NCBI GenBank assembly: GCA_026401035.1
Contig: JAPLNR010000071.1
Location: forward strand, 1 to 58,023
Length of the DNA: 58,023 bases
From: Planctomycetia bacterium
GTDB lineage: Bacteria > Planctomycetota > Planctomycetia > Pirellulales > UBA1268
Reading direction: 5' to 3'
Position numbers and translations under genes: made by a program. Below are positions 1-8,428 of the stretch, piece after piece (within the stretch, counting starts at the first letter, position 1; the number at the start of each line of letters is the position of its first letter). Under the pieces are notes generated by a model. That model worked only from the letters and a program-made list of their open reading frames with translations, did no database searches and was not told the origin of the DNA.

Positions 1-15
1 CATTGGTCGCCGGGA

Positions 16-114
16 CGGCAGAAGTCGCGTCGCGTGGATTTTTCGCACCGGCGCCGCGCGGTAGGGCTGACTTCCACTCAGCGAAAATTCCAAATGCTCC
101 TCGAGCTTCTGCCG
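16..114 (+). repeat. Nested-hairpin repeat NH1 (copy 1 of 3)
   Basis: Three nested inverted repeats. The outer arms CGGCAGAAG (16-24) and CTTCTGCCG (106-114) pair perfectly. The middle arms GGATTTTTCGC (36-46) and GCGAAAATTCC (81-91) pair at 10 of 11 positions. A weak apex ACCG/CGGT lies at 47-62. The same architecture with different arm sequences occurs at 46145-46244 and 57855-57952, and the outer arms span 99, 100 and 98 nt in the three copies. Flanking words such as CATTGGTCG before and CCTCAGCATCG after are shared with the copy at 46145. No coding potential is apparent. Confidence 0.7.
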
Positions 115-184
115 ATCCCGGCTCCTCAGCATCGGGAACGAATCAAAGGTTCCCATCGGAATAAAAAACTCACAAACACCCCTC

Positions 185-212
185 TTGCAGGTTACTTGTT
201 CACTCATATGCT
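185..212 (+). promoter_or_regulatory. Possible sigma-70-type promoter for the fusion gene at 286
   Basis: TTGCAG at 185-190 and TATGCT at 207-212 are separated by 16 nt. Transcription would begin near 219-220, exactly where a strong hairpin (220-253) starts. The match is by eye in a GC-rich background, so it is only suggestive. The rest of 141-285 shows no gene that I can support. Confidence 0.35.
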
Positions 213-219
213 GGGTGCT

Positions 220-253
220 ATTCGCGGCGGTCCGTTGTGAACGGGCCGCGAAT
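220..253 (+). promoter_or_regulatory. Strong leader hairpin upstream of the fusion gene
   Basis: ATTCGCGGC (220-228) pairs perfectly with GCCGCGAAT (245-253). Inside it CCGTT (232-236) pairs with AACGG (240-244) across a three-base loop, leaving a GGT bulge. That gives 14 base pairs in total. It ends 32 nt before the TTG start at 286. It could be a 5'-leader stem of the transcript starting near 220, or a terminator for a gene left of the window. There is no T-run after it, so I favour a leader structure. Confidence 0.55.
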
Positions 254-285
254 CATTCTCCGCGCAGGCGCTGCAGGACGTCGGT

Positions 286-2145
286 TTGAAAGCGGTTGGC
301 CGAGGGAGTGCCACGGAAACGGCACGCCCAACAGGGCACGGATTGGGCTGGTTCGGTCGGCTCTGGCAGTGCTGCCTGGCCGCTTCTTTGCTTGGTGTCG
401 CCGTCGCGCCAGCCACTGCTGGCACGCTCACGCTCAGCGGCACGGGTTATACGCAGTCGTTCGACTCACTTGGCACGGGCACGGGTTCGGCCACACTCCC
501 TGACGGCTGGGACGTACGAACCGGCGCGACTGCCACCGGGCTCGGCTCGATGTCAGCGAGTGTCGCGAAACAGACCTGGGGCGACAACGCCAAGGGGTTC
601 ATCAATACAGCTTCGGCCACCGGTCTTTCGAGTAACTCCAGCACAGAGGCTCAAGGCGCCTCGACAAACAGGGCTCTCGGCATCCGGCAGGCGTTGGATT
701 TTGGCGACCCCGGCGCAGCCTTCAACTTGAACTTCAACTCCACCGGCCAGATCCTGCAGGCGGCCTCGATCGATCTGATGATGCTCGACGTCGAGGGCCG
801 CTCGGTGACCTGGTCGCTGCAATACGGGCTGGGACCAGCGCCCACGTCGTTTACCACGATCACAACGTGGACAGATCCGGGGGTCTGGGGCACGACCACG
901 GTTGCGGTCGACAACGCCTCCCTGGCCGCACTGTCAAACCAGCCAGCTGCTTGGCTTCGACTCGCGGCCTTCTCGGCCTCCACCGGGAGTGGCAGCCGCG
1001 ACACGGTCGCGATCGACAACTTCCAGATCGCGTATGTGCCCGAACCATCCGCGGCAGCGATCGCGATCACCGGCATGCTGGGGGCGTTTCTCGTGCTGCA
1101 CTGCCCGCGGCGGCACGGCGACCGACCGCCGAGCGGCTTTACACTCACCGAGTTGCTCGTCGCCATTGCGATCATCGGCACGCTGGTGGGCATGCTTCTG
1201 CCTGCCGTGCAGTCGGCCCGCGAATCGGCGCGGCGGTCGCTCTGCCAGAACAACCTCAAACAGCTCGCGCTCGGCCTCCTCAGCTACGAATCTACCAACG
1301 GCCGATTTCCGGCGGCGGCAATCGTCAGCGACAAAGACACGTGCAATGCCTGTTTCGATCCCTGGGGCGAGGCTCGGCGCACGTCCGTGACCGCTGCCGA
1401 CAACAAGCACGGCACGAGCTGGATTCTGGAAACGCTGCCCCACATGGAACAGGCGGCCGTGTTCAACGGCTGGAATCGCGCGACGAACGTGCTCGGCAAT
1501 GCATCGCTCGCACAGACCGACATTCCATTGCTCTACTGCCCGAGCCGGCGTTCCGGAATTCGCCCGTCGAGGGACGACCATAAAAGTTTGATCGACGATA
1601 CCTGGCGTGGCGGCGGTACCGATTACGGCGGCAACATGGGCCGTGTCGACGGCTTCCTGAATGCCGTGACCAACTCGATCAATGGGCGGCATCGGTTTGC
1701 GCAAAAGAACTGGTCTGGAACATCCGGCGACGGCAAGAAAGAGGGGCTCTTTCGTCCCGACGGGGCCACCGCGGCGGCGGCAGTTTGCGATGGGATGTCG
1801 AGTACGATCCTCGTGGGCGAACTCCAGCGGCTCAGACCACTGCCTGCGGGCACGACCGCGGCGAACACGTCGAACCGCACGAGCCAGGATGGCTGGGCCG
1901 TGGGGGGCGTGGCGACCCTGTTTGTCACGGCAACCGACAGCGGCAACGGAAATCCTGGGGGCCTGAACAACCTCTTCTTCGAGTCCGCGGGCAGCGACCA
2001 TGCCGGCGGCGCCTCGTTCGCCATGGCAGACGGCTCCATCCACTGGCTGAGTGAATTCATCGATGCCAAGGACAACGATGCCGTCTTTCCGCTGCTCGGA
2101 TCGATGCGTGACGGCCAGACAGCCGATCTTTTTGCAGGCCACTGA
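286..2145 (+). CDS. PEP-CTERM exported protein fused in frame to a DUF1559 pseudopilin
   Basis: 619 residues from a TTG preceded by AGGA at 7 nt. A signal peptide runs to about residue 46. A Ser/Thr/Gly-rich beta-type exported domain follows. A PEP-CTERM sorting signal is next: VPEP at 251-254, a hydrophobic helix to about 273, then an Arg-rich patch. The frame continues directly into a type IV pilin-like signal, GFTLTELLVAIAIIG, with predicted cleavage after Gly284, followed by a DUF1559 domain ending in the usual HAGGASFAMADGS stretch. DUF1559 proteins are abundant planctomycete type II/IV pseudopilin-like proteins of unknown role. Having both signals in one chain is odd. Either two neighbours fused, or the product is a polyprotein split by prepilin peptidase. 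There is no ribosome-binding site for a separate second start (ATG at 1075). A small lipoprotein follows 17 nt downstream. Confidence 0.8.
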   Translation: MKAVGRGSATETARPTGHGLGWFGRLWQCCLAASLLGVAVAPATAGTLTLSGTGYTQSFDSLGTGTGSATLPDGWDVRTGATATGLGSMSASVAKQTWGDNAKGFINTASATGLSSNSSTEAQGASTNRALGIRQALDFGDPGAAFNLNFNSTGQILQAASIDLMMLDVEGRSVTWSLQYGLGPAPTSFTTITTWTDPGVWGTTTVAVDNASLAALSNQPAAWLRLAAFSASTGSGSRDTVAIDNFQIAYVPEPSAAAIAITGMLGAFLVLHCPRRHGDRPPSGFTLTELLVAIAIIGTLVGMLLPAVQSARESARRSLCQNNLKQLALGLLSYESTNGRFPAAAIVSDKDTCNACFDPWGEARRTSVTAADNKHGTSWILETLPHMEQAAVFNGWNRATNVLGNASLAQTDIPLLYCPSRRSGIRPSRDDHKSLIDDTWRGGGTDYGGNMGRVDGFLNAVTNSINGRHRFAQKNWSGTSGDGKKEGLFRPDGATAAAAVCDGMSSTILVGELQRLRPLPAGTTAANTSNRTSQDGWAVGGVATLFVTATDSGNGNPGGLNNLFFESAGSDHAGGASFAMADGSIHWLSEFIDAKDNDAVFPLLGSMRDGQTADLFAGH

Positions 2146-2162
2146 CACTGACGACGTTCGCG

Positions 2163-2561
2163 ATGCCGCACCCTTCATTCCTGCTCGCCGCCGTCGTGGT
2201 CGCTCTGATGCTCGGCGGCTGCTCACGTTCCGGCAGGCCTGCGCTGGGCAAGGTGAGCGGCACGGTCATGCTCGACGGCCGCCCGCTGGCAAACGCCGCC
2301 GTGCGGTTCACGCCCGCCGGCAAGGGCCGCACATCGCAGGGAATCACCGACAACGCTGGCCGCTACCGGCTCGCCTACCTGCGGGACATCGCCGGCGCGA
2401 ATCTCGGCCGGCATGCCGTGCGGATCACGACCGCGACGGAGGAGAACGGCGGCCGGGAAATGCTGCCGCCGCGGTATCACGCCCAGACCGTGCTCGAAGC
2501 CACCGTGGCGGCCGGAAACAACCAGCAGAATTTTTTGCTCGAAACGCGGGAGACCAAATGA
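2163..2561 (+). CDS. Small lipoprotein with carboxypeptidase-regulatory-like (transthyretin-type) domain
   Basis: 132 residues. A hydrophobic N-terminal segment ends in the lipobox LGGC, with Cys at about residue 20, so the mature protein should be a lipid-anchored periplasmic or outer-membrane protein. The rest has the pattern of a carboxypeptidase-regulatory-like beta sandwich: GTVMLDGRPLANAAVRF, then GITDNAGRYRL, then a hydrophobic strand. Proteins of this type very often stand directly behind DUF1559 pseudopilin genes in planctomycetes, and this one starts 17 nt after one, so the two are probably co-transcribed. Molecular role unknown. The start has no clear ribosome-binding site but is fixed by the signal sequence. 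Confidence 0.8.
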   Translation: MPHPSFLLAAVVVALMLGGCSRSGRPALGKVSGTVMLDGRPLANAAVRFTPAGKGRTSQGITDNAGRYRLAYLRDIAGANLGRHAVRITTATEENGGREMLPPRYHAQTVLEATVAAGNNQQNFLLETRETK

Positions 2562-2568
2562 TCGGAGC

Positions 2569-2590
2569 GACAGGCTGAAGCCTGTCCTAC
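2569..2590 (-). repeat. Short 3'-end stem-loop SH1
   Basis: GACAGGCTGAAGCCTGTC followed by CTAC. It has an 8-bp stem around a GA turn. Read on the minus strand, the stop codon TAG of the hydrolase gene (2587-2589) lies inside the element and the stem follows directly. It sits between converging genes and could end transcription from both sides. The same element recurs at 6285, 28047, 40060, 46376 and 46679. Confidence 0.75.
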
Positions 2591-4350
2591 ATTCCGGTCT
2601 CCCTCAGGTGCTCCGCGAGAATTCGTTCGAGCTCCATGATGGTCGTCGGATGATGATGCACACGGGTGTGCGTGGCGGGCACCGTGATCTCGCTCACCGT
2701 GCCCGGCAGCCGGGCGCTCGAGGCCGGCACGACGCAATCGTCCGGTCCGCTCAGGAGCGACTGATGAGCCGTGCCGATGATGCTGTGCGTCGTCACCCAG
2801 CAGGGCGTGCGGAGCTCGCGCAGGGCTCTCAGAATCGAGGAATCAGGCTCGAGAACGTCGATCGTCGTCGGCAGCGAACGCTCGTAGTCCTCATGAAAGG
2901 CACCGGGATTCATCGCCACGGCCTCGTCGTGGATCGCCTGCATCTCCGGCGGCTGCTGCACGGTGAGTGAGGCCGCGCGGCCCAAGCCCCGCGAGGCCCA
3001 GGACGAGCCGGCATGCGGCGTGGCGATGAACACGACCCGCTTCACGAATGGCAGCGGCTTGAAGAAGTAGCCGGGGGCGATCTGTTCCTTGATTTCGGGC
3101 CGCAGCACGATCTGCTCGAACGGCACATCGGAGATGGCGGCCCAGATCGTCGTGCCGGGGTCGACGACCTGCAGTTTCGCATGCAGGCCACCCATGCTGT
3201 GCCCGACGAGCACCATGTTTTGCAGGGCCCGATCGGTGCCCTGGGGATCGAACTGCTTGACTGCGGCCTGCAGATCACGACGGAGCGCCGCCGCCGCCTG
3301 CAGGAACGAGGCCCCCGTCGGATAGTGATACACCCAGGCCTCATACCGCCGGTGGAACGTCGGCCAGGTCCGCAGGTCGTTGAGCATGTCGAACCACGTG
3401 CCCTCGTCGCTGGCCAGACCGTGGATGAACACGACGGGAATCCGGCCGGGCTGGTGCGGCTCGATGCATTCGAGCTTGGGCTTGGTGTCGCCCCGGCCGT
3501 ACGGCTGCAGAAATCCGGATATCCCTGCCTCCGGCTTGGCCTCGAGCATGTCGAGCAGGGGCGCCGTGAGGTCGGCAGCCAGGAGCGGCCGCGCCGGCCC
3601 CACGTGCACGGCCGCGATCTCGACCGGGTTGGCGAGATCGAGGATGGCCGGGGCGGGATCGCGGGCGAGCGGCCCGGAAAACTTCTGCAGGAAGTTCTCG
3701 TCTCCCGGCATCTTGAACCGCAGCACCGCCGTCGCCGCCAGCGACTGCCGCGCCGGGGTGAACTCCTGCGCCGCACTGCCGGTCGCCCCACCTGCCAGTC
3801 GCACCACCACCGGCAAACCGAACCCGCCACGCACGTGCTGCCGCGTGATCCGCTTGTCGGTTGCCGGCGGCGCGGCCAACACGCGGTCGATCCCGCCTGG
3901 CTCGACGGGCAGCGCCCGGGTCTCGATCGGTACGCAGATCGGCTTCCACGCCGGCCCGATGACGAGCCCCCGGCCCGTGAGCCGGCCGTGCGCATCGGCG
4001 GTGGCGAGCAGTCCTTCGAGCGCCGCGGCATAGAGGCACGACGCCTCTTCGAGGATCTCGCGGGATTGCGGGCATGTCCAGACGGCGTTCCAGGCCGCCT
4101 CGGCGGCAGCGTAAAACGCATCGATCGCCCGCGGATCGCCCTTCTCGACCAGCTTCGCCCCCGCCTCGCCATACTCGCGGGCCCGCGCGAGAAAGCCCCG
4201 CGCCGCCTGATCGGGCGTTTCCTGCTGCCCGAACAGGCCGCCTGCCGCGGCGGCCTGCCCCTCCCCGGGCGCCGCGTTGGCCGGCAGACCGCCGGGCGCG
4301 CAGAGGCAGATGGCAACCAGCGCTCCAGCCACGACCGTTGAAATCTTCAC
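2587..4350 (-). CDS. Exported alpha/beta hydrolase (lipase/esterase-like)
   Basis: 587 residues from a GTG at 4350, chosen because GGAGGG stands 8 nt upstream and a signal peptide (KISTVVAGALVAICLCAPGGLPANA) begins there. The catalytic half carries the oxyanion-hole HG in VVFIHGLASDEGTW (about residue 310) and a nucleophile elbow GHSMGG with Ser at about 385. A later Asp (PDDCVVP) and a terminal HHHP supply the likely Asp and His of the triad. The first 300 residues form a long alpha-helical and beta domain that I do not recognise. Location should be periplasmic. Substrate unknown; the elbow and overall plan resemble PGAP1/lipase-type esterases. The TAG stop lies inside repeat SH1. It converges on the lipoprotein gene. 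Confidence 0.75.
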   Translation of the reverse strand: MKISTVVAGALVAICLCAPGGLPANAAPGEGQAAAAGGLFGQQETPDQAARGFLARAREYGEAGAKLVEKGDPRAIDAFYAAAEAAWNAVWTCPQSREILEEASCLYAAALEGLLATADAHGRLTGRGLVIGPAWKPICVPIETRALPVEPGGIDRVLAAPPATDKRITRQHVRGGFGLPVVVRLAGGATGSAAQEFTPARQSLAATAVLRFKMPGDENFLQKFSGPLARDPAPAILDLANPVEIAAVHVGPARPLLAADLTAPLLDMLEAKPEAGISGFLQPYGRGDTKPKLECIEPHQPGRIPVVFIHGLASDEGTWFDMLNDLRTWPTFHRRYEAWVYHYPTGASFLQAAAALRRDLQAAVKQFDPQGTDRALQNMVLVGHSMGGLHAKLQVVDPGTTIWAAISDVPFEQIVLRPEIKEQIAPGYFFKPLPFVKRVVFIATPHAGSSWASRGLGRAASLTVQQPPEMQAIHDEAVAMNPGAFHEDYERSLPTTIDVLEPDSSILRALRELRTPCWVTTHSIIGTAHQSLLSGPDDCVVPASSARLPGTVSEITVPATHTRVHHHPTTIMELERILAEHLRETGM

Positions 4351-4512
4351 GCTTCCATCCCTCCGCCTGACTGCCGCTGGTATCGGTGGCAGAGACACAC
4401 CGGCGGGAGGGGATGGCCATCGCGCGACAACGCATTCCGGGATTCACGAGAATGCCAGGGGACGAGGCGACCCTGGCAAACTTCGCCGCCCGCGCAGGTC
4501 GCATTCAAGTTT

Positions 4513-4532
4513 CAGCAGCGCTCCGGCTGCTG
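4513..4532 (-). terminator. Possible terminator hairpin after the membrane protein gene
   Basis: CAGCAGC (4513-4519) and GCTGCTG (4526-4532) form a perfect 7-bp stem with a 6-nt loop, 10 nt past the stop codon of the minus-strand gene ending at 4542. A convincing U-tract is missing. The remaining gap 4351-4512 shows nothing else except a short word, GGCAGAGACAC, also present in reverse complement near 28116-28126. Confidence 0.4.
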
Positions 4533-4541
4533 TCCCGCGAA

Positions 4542-5042
4542 TTACAGGCGGGCCGCGGCGTGCTCTTCGGCGACGAGTTCCAGATCGGTGCTCAGATACT
4601 TCACCGTCGCCGTGGGGGCGAGGTTGAAGTAGACGCGGCCATTCGTCTTCCAACGGCCAGACTCGTAGAGGAATTCCGCGGTGGCCGCCCGTATGTTCGA
4701 CACGGCTTCGACCTCCTCCATGCCGCCCCCTTCGATCGCCTCGAAGCTCACCTCGACCGCGACGAGCGCCTTGAGTCCGCCGGTGCGCCGGTCGCGGGCA
4801 TAGACCACGTCGTCGTCGAACGCCACGTCGGTCCAACGCAGGCCGCGGGGCTTGCCGCTGATGCTCGCTCGCTCGATGAACTTTGCCTCGAGTTGCTCCC
4901 GTTGCCGGTGAAAATCCCGCTGGTCACGGGCGAGCCGCTCCGCCTGACGCGCTGCGCGGATGGGACGAAAGGCGAGGATCACTGCCAAGCCGGCCACCGC
5001 CGCGACGGCGAGCATGGCGATCAAAGAGAGGGCTGTTCCCAC
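4542..5042 (-). CDS. Small membrane-anchored protein, function unknown
   Basis: I place the start at a GTG at 5042 because AGGAG lies 9 nt upstream, giving 166 residues. The open frame continues further, and ATGs at 5117 or 5129 would add 25-29 residues. The protein begins with one transmembrane helix (GTALSLIAMLAVAAVAGLAVILAF). A basic, helical linker rich in Arg, Gln and Glu follows, then a mixed alpha/beta domain of about 110 residues on the cytoplasmic or periplasmic side. I recognise no family. It is divergent from the endonuclease IV gene. Confidence 0.6.
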   Translation of the reverse strand: MGTALSLIAMLAVAAVAGLAVILAFRPIRAARQAERLARDQRDFHRQREQLEAKFIERASISGKPRGLRWTDVAFDDDVVYARDRRTGGLKALVAVEVSFEAIEGGGMEEVEAVSNIRAATAEFLYESGRWKTNGRVYFNLAPTATVKYLSTDLELVAEEHAAARL

Positions 5043-5218
5043 GAGAGGCGGCTCCTGTTGCGGCGTGCCAGATACCGAGTGAAGTGTACGACCGGCCCGC
5101 CACGCGTCAAAAGTCATGAATCGGAACATTGGCCGGCAGGCCATTCCCAGGCTGCCGGAACGCCTTAGACTGACTCCGATTCCCTCCCAGCAGCCGCGGC
5201 GAATACCAGTCACACACC

Positions 5219-6178
5219 ATGAAACAATCCCCGCGACCAAGGCCCGCCCCACGGCCGGCGGCCCGACACTCTGTCCGCACGCCGCCGGCAAAGGCCTGCC
5301 GGCAGATCCTCGGCGCGCACCAGTCGATCGCCGGCGGGCTGACGAAAGCCGTCGATCGCGCACTTGAAACCGGCTGCCAATGCCTGCAGATCTTCACGCG
5401 AAACATCAACCGTTGGGATGTTTCGCCGCTCGACCCCGCCGCCGCGACCGCCTTCCGGAAGGCGGTCGTCGATGCCGGCCTCACGCTCGTCGTCGCCCAC
5501 GATTCCTATCTCATCAATCCCGCCTCGGCCGACGATGTGCTGCGCAAGAAATCGATCGCCGGGCTCGTCACGGAACTCGAACGCGCCGAACTGCTCGGCA
5601 TCCCCTGGGTGGTCGCCCATCCCGGCGCCGCCGGCGAGCAGCCGCTCGACGAAGCCGTGGCCCGCGCCGCCGACGGCATCGCCGCGGCGCTCACGGGCAC
5701 CCCCGCGCTCGCGGCTGGCATCCTCATCGAAACGACCGCCGGCCAGGGCTCCTGCCTGGGCGCGGCGTTCGAGGAGATCGGCACCATGCTCGAACGGATC
5801 GACGCCGTTCCGGGACTGTCGAAACGCGTGGGTGTCTGCCTCGACACCTGCCATGTGTTCGCCGCGGGCTATCCGCTCTCGCCCCGCGCGGATCTCGACG
5901 AGACACTGCGGCAGTTCGACCAGTGCATCGGATTGAAACGGCTCGTCGTGATCCATGCCAATGATTCGAAGCGCGACCGCGGCTCACGGGTCGACCGTCA
6001 CGAGGCGATCGGTGAGGGCAAGATCGGCCGCGAAGCCTTCCGCCTGATCATGAACCACCCCAAACTCGCCGGCATCCCGCTGATCCTCGAAACCCCGAAG
6101 GAGGATGCCGACGGCAAGATGTCACCGGCGAACGACCGTGGCAATCTCGCCACCCTCCGCGGCTTCGTGGGGCAGTAA
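5219..6178 (+). CDS. nfo: Endonuclease IV (apurinic/apyrimidinic endonuclease)
   Basis: 319 residues. It cleaves the phosphodiester bond 5' to abasic sites in base-excision repair, using a three-zinc centre. The family's metal ligands are visible in order: HDSYLIN, VAHPG, IETTAGQG, CLDTCHVFAAGY, IHANDSK, RVDRHEAIGEGKIG and LILETP. The fold starts at QILGAHQSIAGG, preceded by about 25 basic, Pro-rich residues that are longer than in most homologues. A somewhat later start is possible, because no clear ribosome-binding site precedes the ATG. Monocistronic, and convergent with the metal-importer operon across a repeat-containing gap. Confidence 0.95.
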   Translation: MKQSPRPRPAPRPAARHSVRTPPAKACRQILGAHQSIAGGLTKAVDRALETGCQCLQIFTRNINRWDVSPLDPAAATAFRKAVVDAGLTLVVAHDSYLINPASADDVLRKKSIAGLVTELERAELLGIPWVVAHPGAAGEQPLDEAVARAADGIAAALTGTPALAAGILIETTAGQGSCLGAAFEEIGTMLERIDAVPGLSKRVGVCLDTCHVFAAGYPLSPRADLDETLRQFDQCIGLKRLVVIHANDSKRDRGSRVDRHEAIGEGKIGREAFRLIMNHPKLAGIPLILETPKEDADGKMSPANDRGNLATLRGFVGQ

Positions 6179-6206
6179 GCCGCCTCGCAATTGATTGGCA
6201 CGCGCG

Positions 6207-6220
6207 AGCCGACGGGCTCA
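6207..6220. repeat. Small perfect hairpin between nfo and the importer operon
   Basis: GAGCC-GACG-GGCTC forms a 5-bp stem with a tetraloop in the 124-nt gap between two converging genes. It is short, and functional meaning is uncertain; terminator support is possible. Confidence 0.3.
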
Positions 6221-6284
6221 GGCGAAGCCGATGCGATCTGGCGCATACTCGCGCCGCAGCGAAGGCTTTGACCGCCTCACGTCC

Positions 6285-6306
6285 GGCAGCCTGAAGGCTG
6301 CCCTAC
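6285..6306 (-). repeat. Short 3'-end stem-loop SH2 (compensatory variant)
   Basis: GGCAGCCTGAAGGCTGCC followed by CTAC. Compared with SH1, stem positions 2 and 6 and their partners are both changed (A-T to G-C, and G-C to C-G), so the 8-bp stem is kept while loop and CTAC tail stay constant. The TAG stop of the permease-regulator gene (6303-6305) lies in the tail. Confidence 0.75.
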
Positions 6307-7586
6307 TTTCTTTCCGGTGGAATGCTGCGGCCGTGCGGGTCGCTTTCCTGCACGCCCACCTCCGCCTCGATGCGTTTCCGCACGGTGGCGCCCAGATGGT
6401 GCTCGATCCATTCAGCGGGTGGATGCAGATGGTCGAGCGGCAGTTCCGTGTGGCGGCCCAGCCACGCTTCCCAGAGCCGGTGCGACCGCACCACCGTCTC
6501 GGCTTCGACGCGGCCCCTGGTGGACAGCCGCCACGCACCCTGTGCGCCGACGAGTTGTCCGCTGGCGGCGAGCCAGCGGAACGCGACCGACTGCCAGAGC
6601 GATACGGCTGTCGGCGCTTCGGCACGGCCGTCAGCCGCCAGTTCTTCGCTCCGCCAGACCGCGGCCAGGCAGTCTTCGCAGGTCACCCGCCATGCCAGCC
6701 ACAGCCGGGCGACCGCCCGCGACAGCACACCGTCACTCGGAGCCAGCACCGCGGCGGCGAAATATTCCAGCCCGAGCACCACGGCCATCATTCCCGCCGC
6801 GCTGGTGTTGAACCACCAGGCCGCGAGATAGCCGGCACAGGCGGCAAAGACCGCCACGATCACCGCCACCAGCGCCATCCACGGCAGCCGGTGCACGAGC
6901 AGTTCGGCCGTGGCTGCCGGCACGACGAGCATCGCGACGACGAGAATCGCCCCCACCGCCTCGAAGCTGGCGACGGTCGCCAGTGCCGTGGCCGCGAGCA
7001 GGCCGGTCGTGACGAGGCCCACGGGGATTCCCGCGGCCCGCGCGGCGGCCGGATCGAAAGCGGTGGCCAACTGCTCTTTCCAGGTCAGGATGGCGGCGGC
7101 GAGCAGCAGGCCAAAGACCGCGGCCGCCGTCACGAAGGCCCGCGGCACCTCGAAACCGCCGAGCCGCACGGTGTCGAAGGGCACGAGTTCGAGGATGCCG
7201 TGCAGCACGCACGACGGATCGAGGTCGATCCGCGCGGCGGCCGCCGTCACGAGCACGACTCCGGCGGCGAAGAGCGTCGTGAACACCACGCCGGCAGCCG
7301 CATCCTCGGCCAGCCCGGCTCGCGACTTGAGCGCCTGCGTGAGCCAGACGGTGAGCAGCGCCGTGACGACGGCGGCGACCAGCACGAGCATGCCGCCCGG
7401 CCGGCCACCGGCCAGCACCGCGACCACGATGCCCGGCAGCACAGCGTGGCTGATTGCATCACCGAGGAGGCTCATGCGGCGCACGACGAGCAGCGTGCCC
7501 ACGAGCGCGCAGCCCGACGACACCACCGCCGCGGTGGCGATCGCCCACGCATGCATCGCGGCCTGTTCCGAGAGCCAAGCGTTCAT
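6303..7586 (-). CDS. Metal ABC importer permease fused to a DtxR-family regulator (YtgCR/TroD-TroR-like)
   Basis: 427 residues. Residues 1 to about 300 form an ABC-3 family permease with about eight to nine membrane helices (LLVVRRMSLLGDAISHAVLPG is the family hallmark near residue 40). The last 125 residues look like a whole DtxR-type metalloregulator. It starts with a winged-helix-like part at TCEDCLAAVW, whose recognition-helix region is short and degenerate, and ends in the metal-binding/dimerisation domain VVRSHRLWEAWL...WIEHHL...SDPHGRSIP. In Chlamydia a comparable permease-repressor chain, YtgCR, is known to be cleaved to release an iron-responsive repressor. ATG overlaps the stop of the preceding permease by 4 nt. 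It may sense Mn or Fe and feed back on importer activity or expression. Confidence 0.85.
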   Translation of the reverse strand: MNAWLSEQAAMHAWAIATAAVVSSGCALVGTLLVVRRMSLLGDAISHAVLPGIVVAVLAGGRPGGMLVLVAAVVTALLTVWLTQALKSRAGLAEDAAAGVVFTTLFAAGVVLVTAAAARIDLDPSCVLHGILELVPFDTVRLGGFEVPRAFVTAAAVFGLLLAAAILTWKEQLATAFDPAAARAAGIPVGLVTTGLLAATALATVASFEAVGAILVVAMLVVPAATAELLVHRLPWMALVAVIVAVFAACAGYLAAWWFNTSAAGMMAVVLGLEYFAAAVLAPSDGVLSRAVARLWLAWRVTCEDCLAAVWRSEELAADGRAEAPTAVSLWQSVAFRWLAASGQLVGAQGAWRLSTRGRVEAETVVRSHRLWEAWLGRHTELPLDHLHPPAEWIEHHLGATVRKRIEAEVGVQESDPHGRSIPPERK

Positions 7587-8428
7587 GCCCCCCGCCTCCG
7601 GCCCGGCGCAAGGAGCAACGACAGGGCAAAGATCGCGGCGGCCATCAGCACGATCGTCGGCCCCGTGGCCAGCCGCGGCACCACGGCGCTGGCCGCCACG
7701 CCCGCCACCGCCGACACGAGCCCGATCAGGCCCGCGAGCAGCAGCATCGTGCCCGCCCGATCGGTCCACTGCCGCGCCGCGACGGGTGGAATCACGACCA
7801 ACGCCGTGACGAGCACCGCGCCGGCCGCCGGCAGTCCCACGACCACCATCACGGCGACAAGCGCCACGAGCGCGTAGTCGATGACCGTCACCGGCCAGCC
7901 GAGCGCCGCGGCGAAGTCCGGATCGAAGGCCACCAGCACCGCCTCCTTGAGTCCCAGCCACACCAGCAGCACCGCCGCGGCGGAGACGGCGGCCAACAAG
8001 CCGGCATCGGCCGCCGTGAGCGCGGCTGTGTGGCCCAGCAGAAACTGCTCGAGTCCCCCGCCGCCGGGAATGCCGCGGGCCGTGATGCCCGAGAGAAGGG
8101 TGATCCCGAGGCCGAACGACACGCCGAGCACGATCGCCGTCGCCGCGTCGTCGCGGGTGCGGGTAAACCGCCGGATCAGCACGAGCACGCCGAGGCTCGC
8201 GACCGCCGCCACCAAGGCTCCCAGGAGCAGCACGGGCAGGTCGCGGCGGCCCGTCACGAGGAATGCCGCCGCCACCCCGACGAGCGTGGCATGCGCCGCC
8301 GCGTCGCCGGCCAAGGCCCGCTTCCGCAGCACGCCGAGGCTGCCGATCACGCCGGCGGCGAACCCCACCGCGGCCACGCCGGCCGCCACCACGAGCGTGT
8401 TGTAGGGAATGCCGGCGAGCGACGTCAC
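7583..8428 (-). CDS. Metal ABC importer, first permease (TroC/ZnuB/MntB type)
   Basis: 281 residues with about eight to nine hydrophobic helices. The N-terminal part has the ABC-3 signature pattern [25 protein letters not shown]. The start is a GTG at 8428 that overlaps the ATPase stop as GTGA, typical of translational coupling. It forms the membrane channel with the second permease, giving a four-component importer as in TroABCD of Treponema or YtgABCD of Chlamydia. Substrate is Mn, Fe or Zn; sequence alone cannot separate these. Confidence 0.88.
   Translation of the reverse strand: MTSLAGIPYNTLVVAAGVAAVGFAAGVIGSLGVLRKRALAGDAAAHATLVGVAAAFLVTGRRDLPVLLLGALVAAVASLGVLVLIRRFTRTRDDAATAIVLGVSFGLGITLLSGITARGIPGGGGLEQFLLGHTAALTAADAGLLAAVSAAAVLLVWLGLKEAVLVAFDPDFAAALGWPVTVIDYALVALVAVMVVVGLPAAGAVLVTALVVIPPVAARQWTDRAGTMLLLAGLIGLVSAVAGVAASAVVPRLATGPTIVLMAAAIFALSLLLAPGRRRGA

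Noticed and set aside
3013..4341. Long plus-strand frame of 442 codons opposite the hydrolase gene
   Set aside because: Arg/His/Gly-rich translation without any domain pattern, entirely antisense to a gene with clear catalytic motifs; a product of high GC codon bias.
6195..7877. Plus-strand frame of 560 codons opposite the permease genes
   Set aside because: His/Arg/Asp-rich mirror of hydrophobic membrane-helix codons, a typical artefact.
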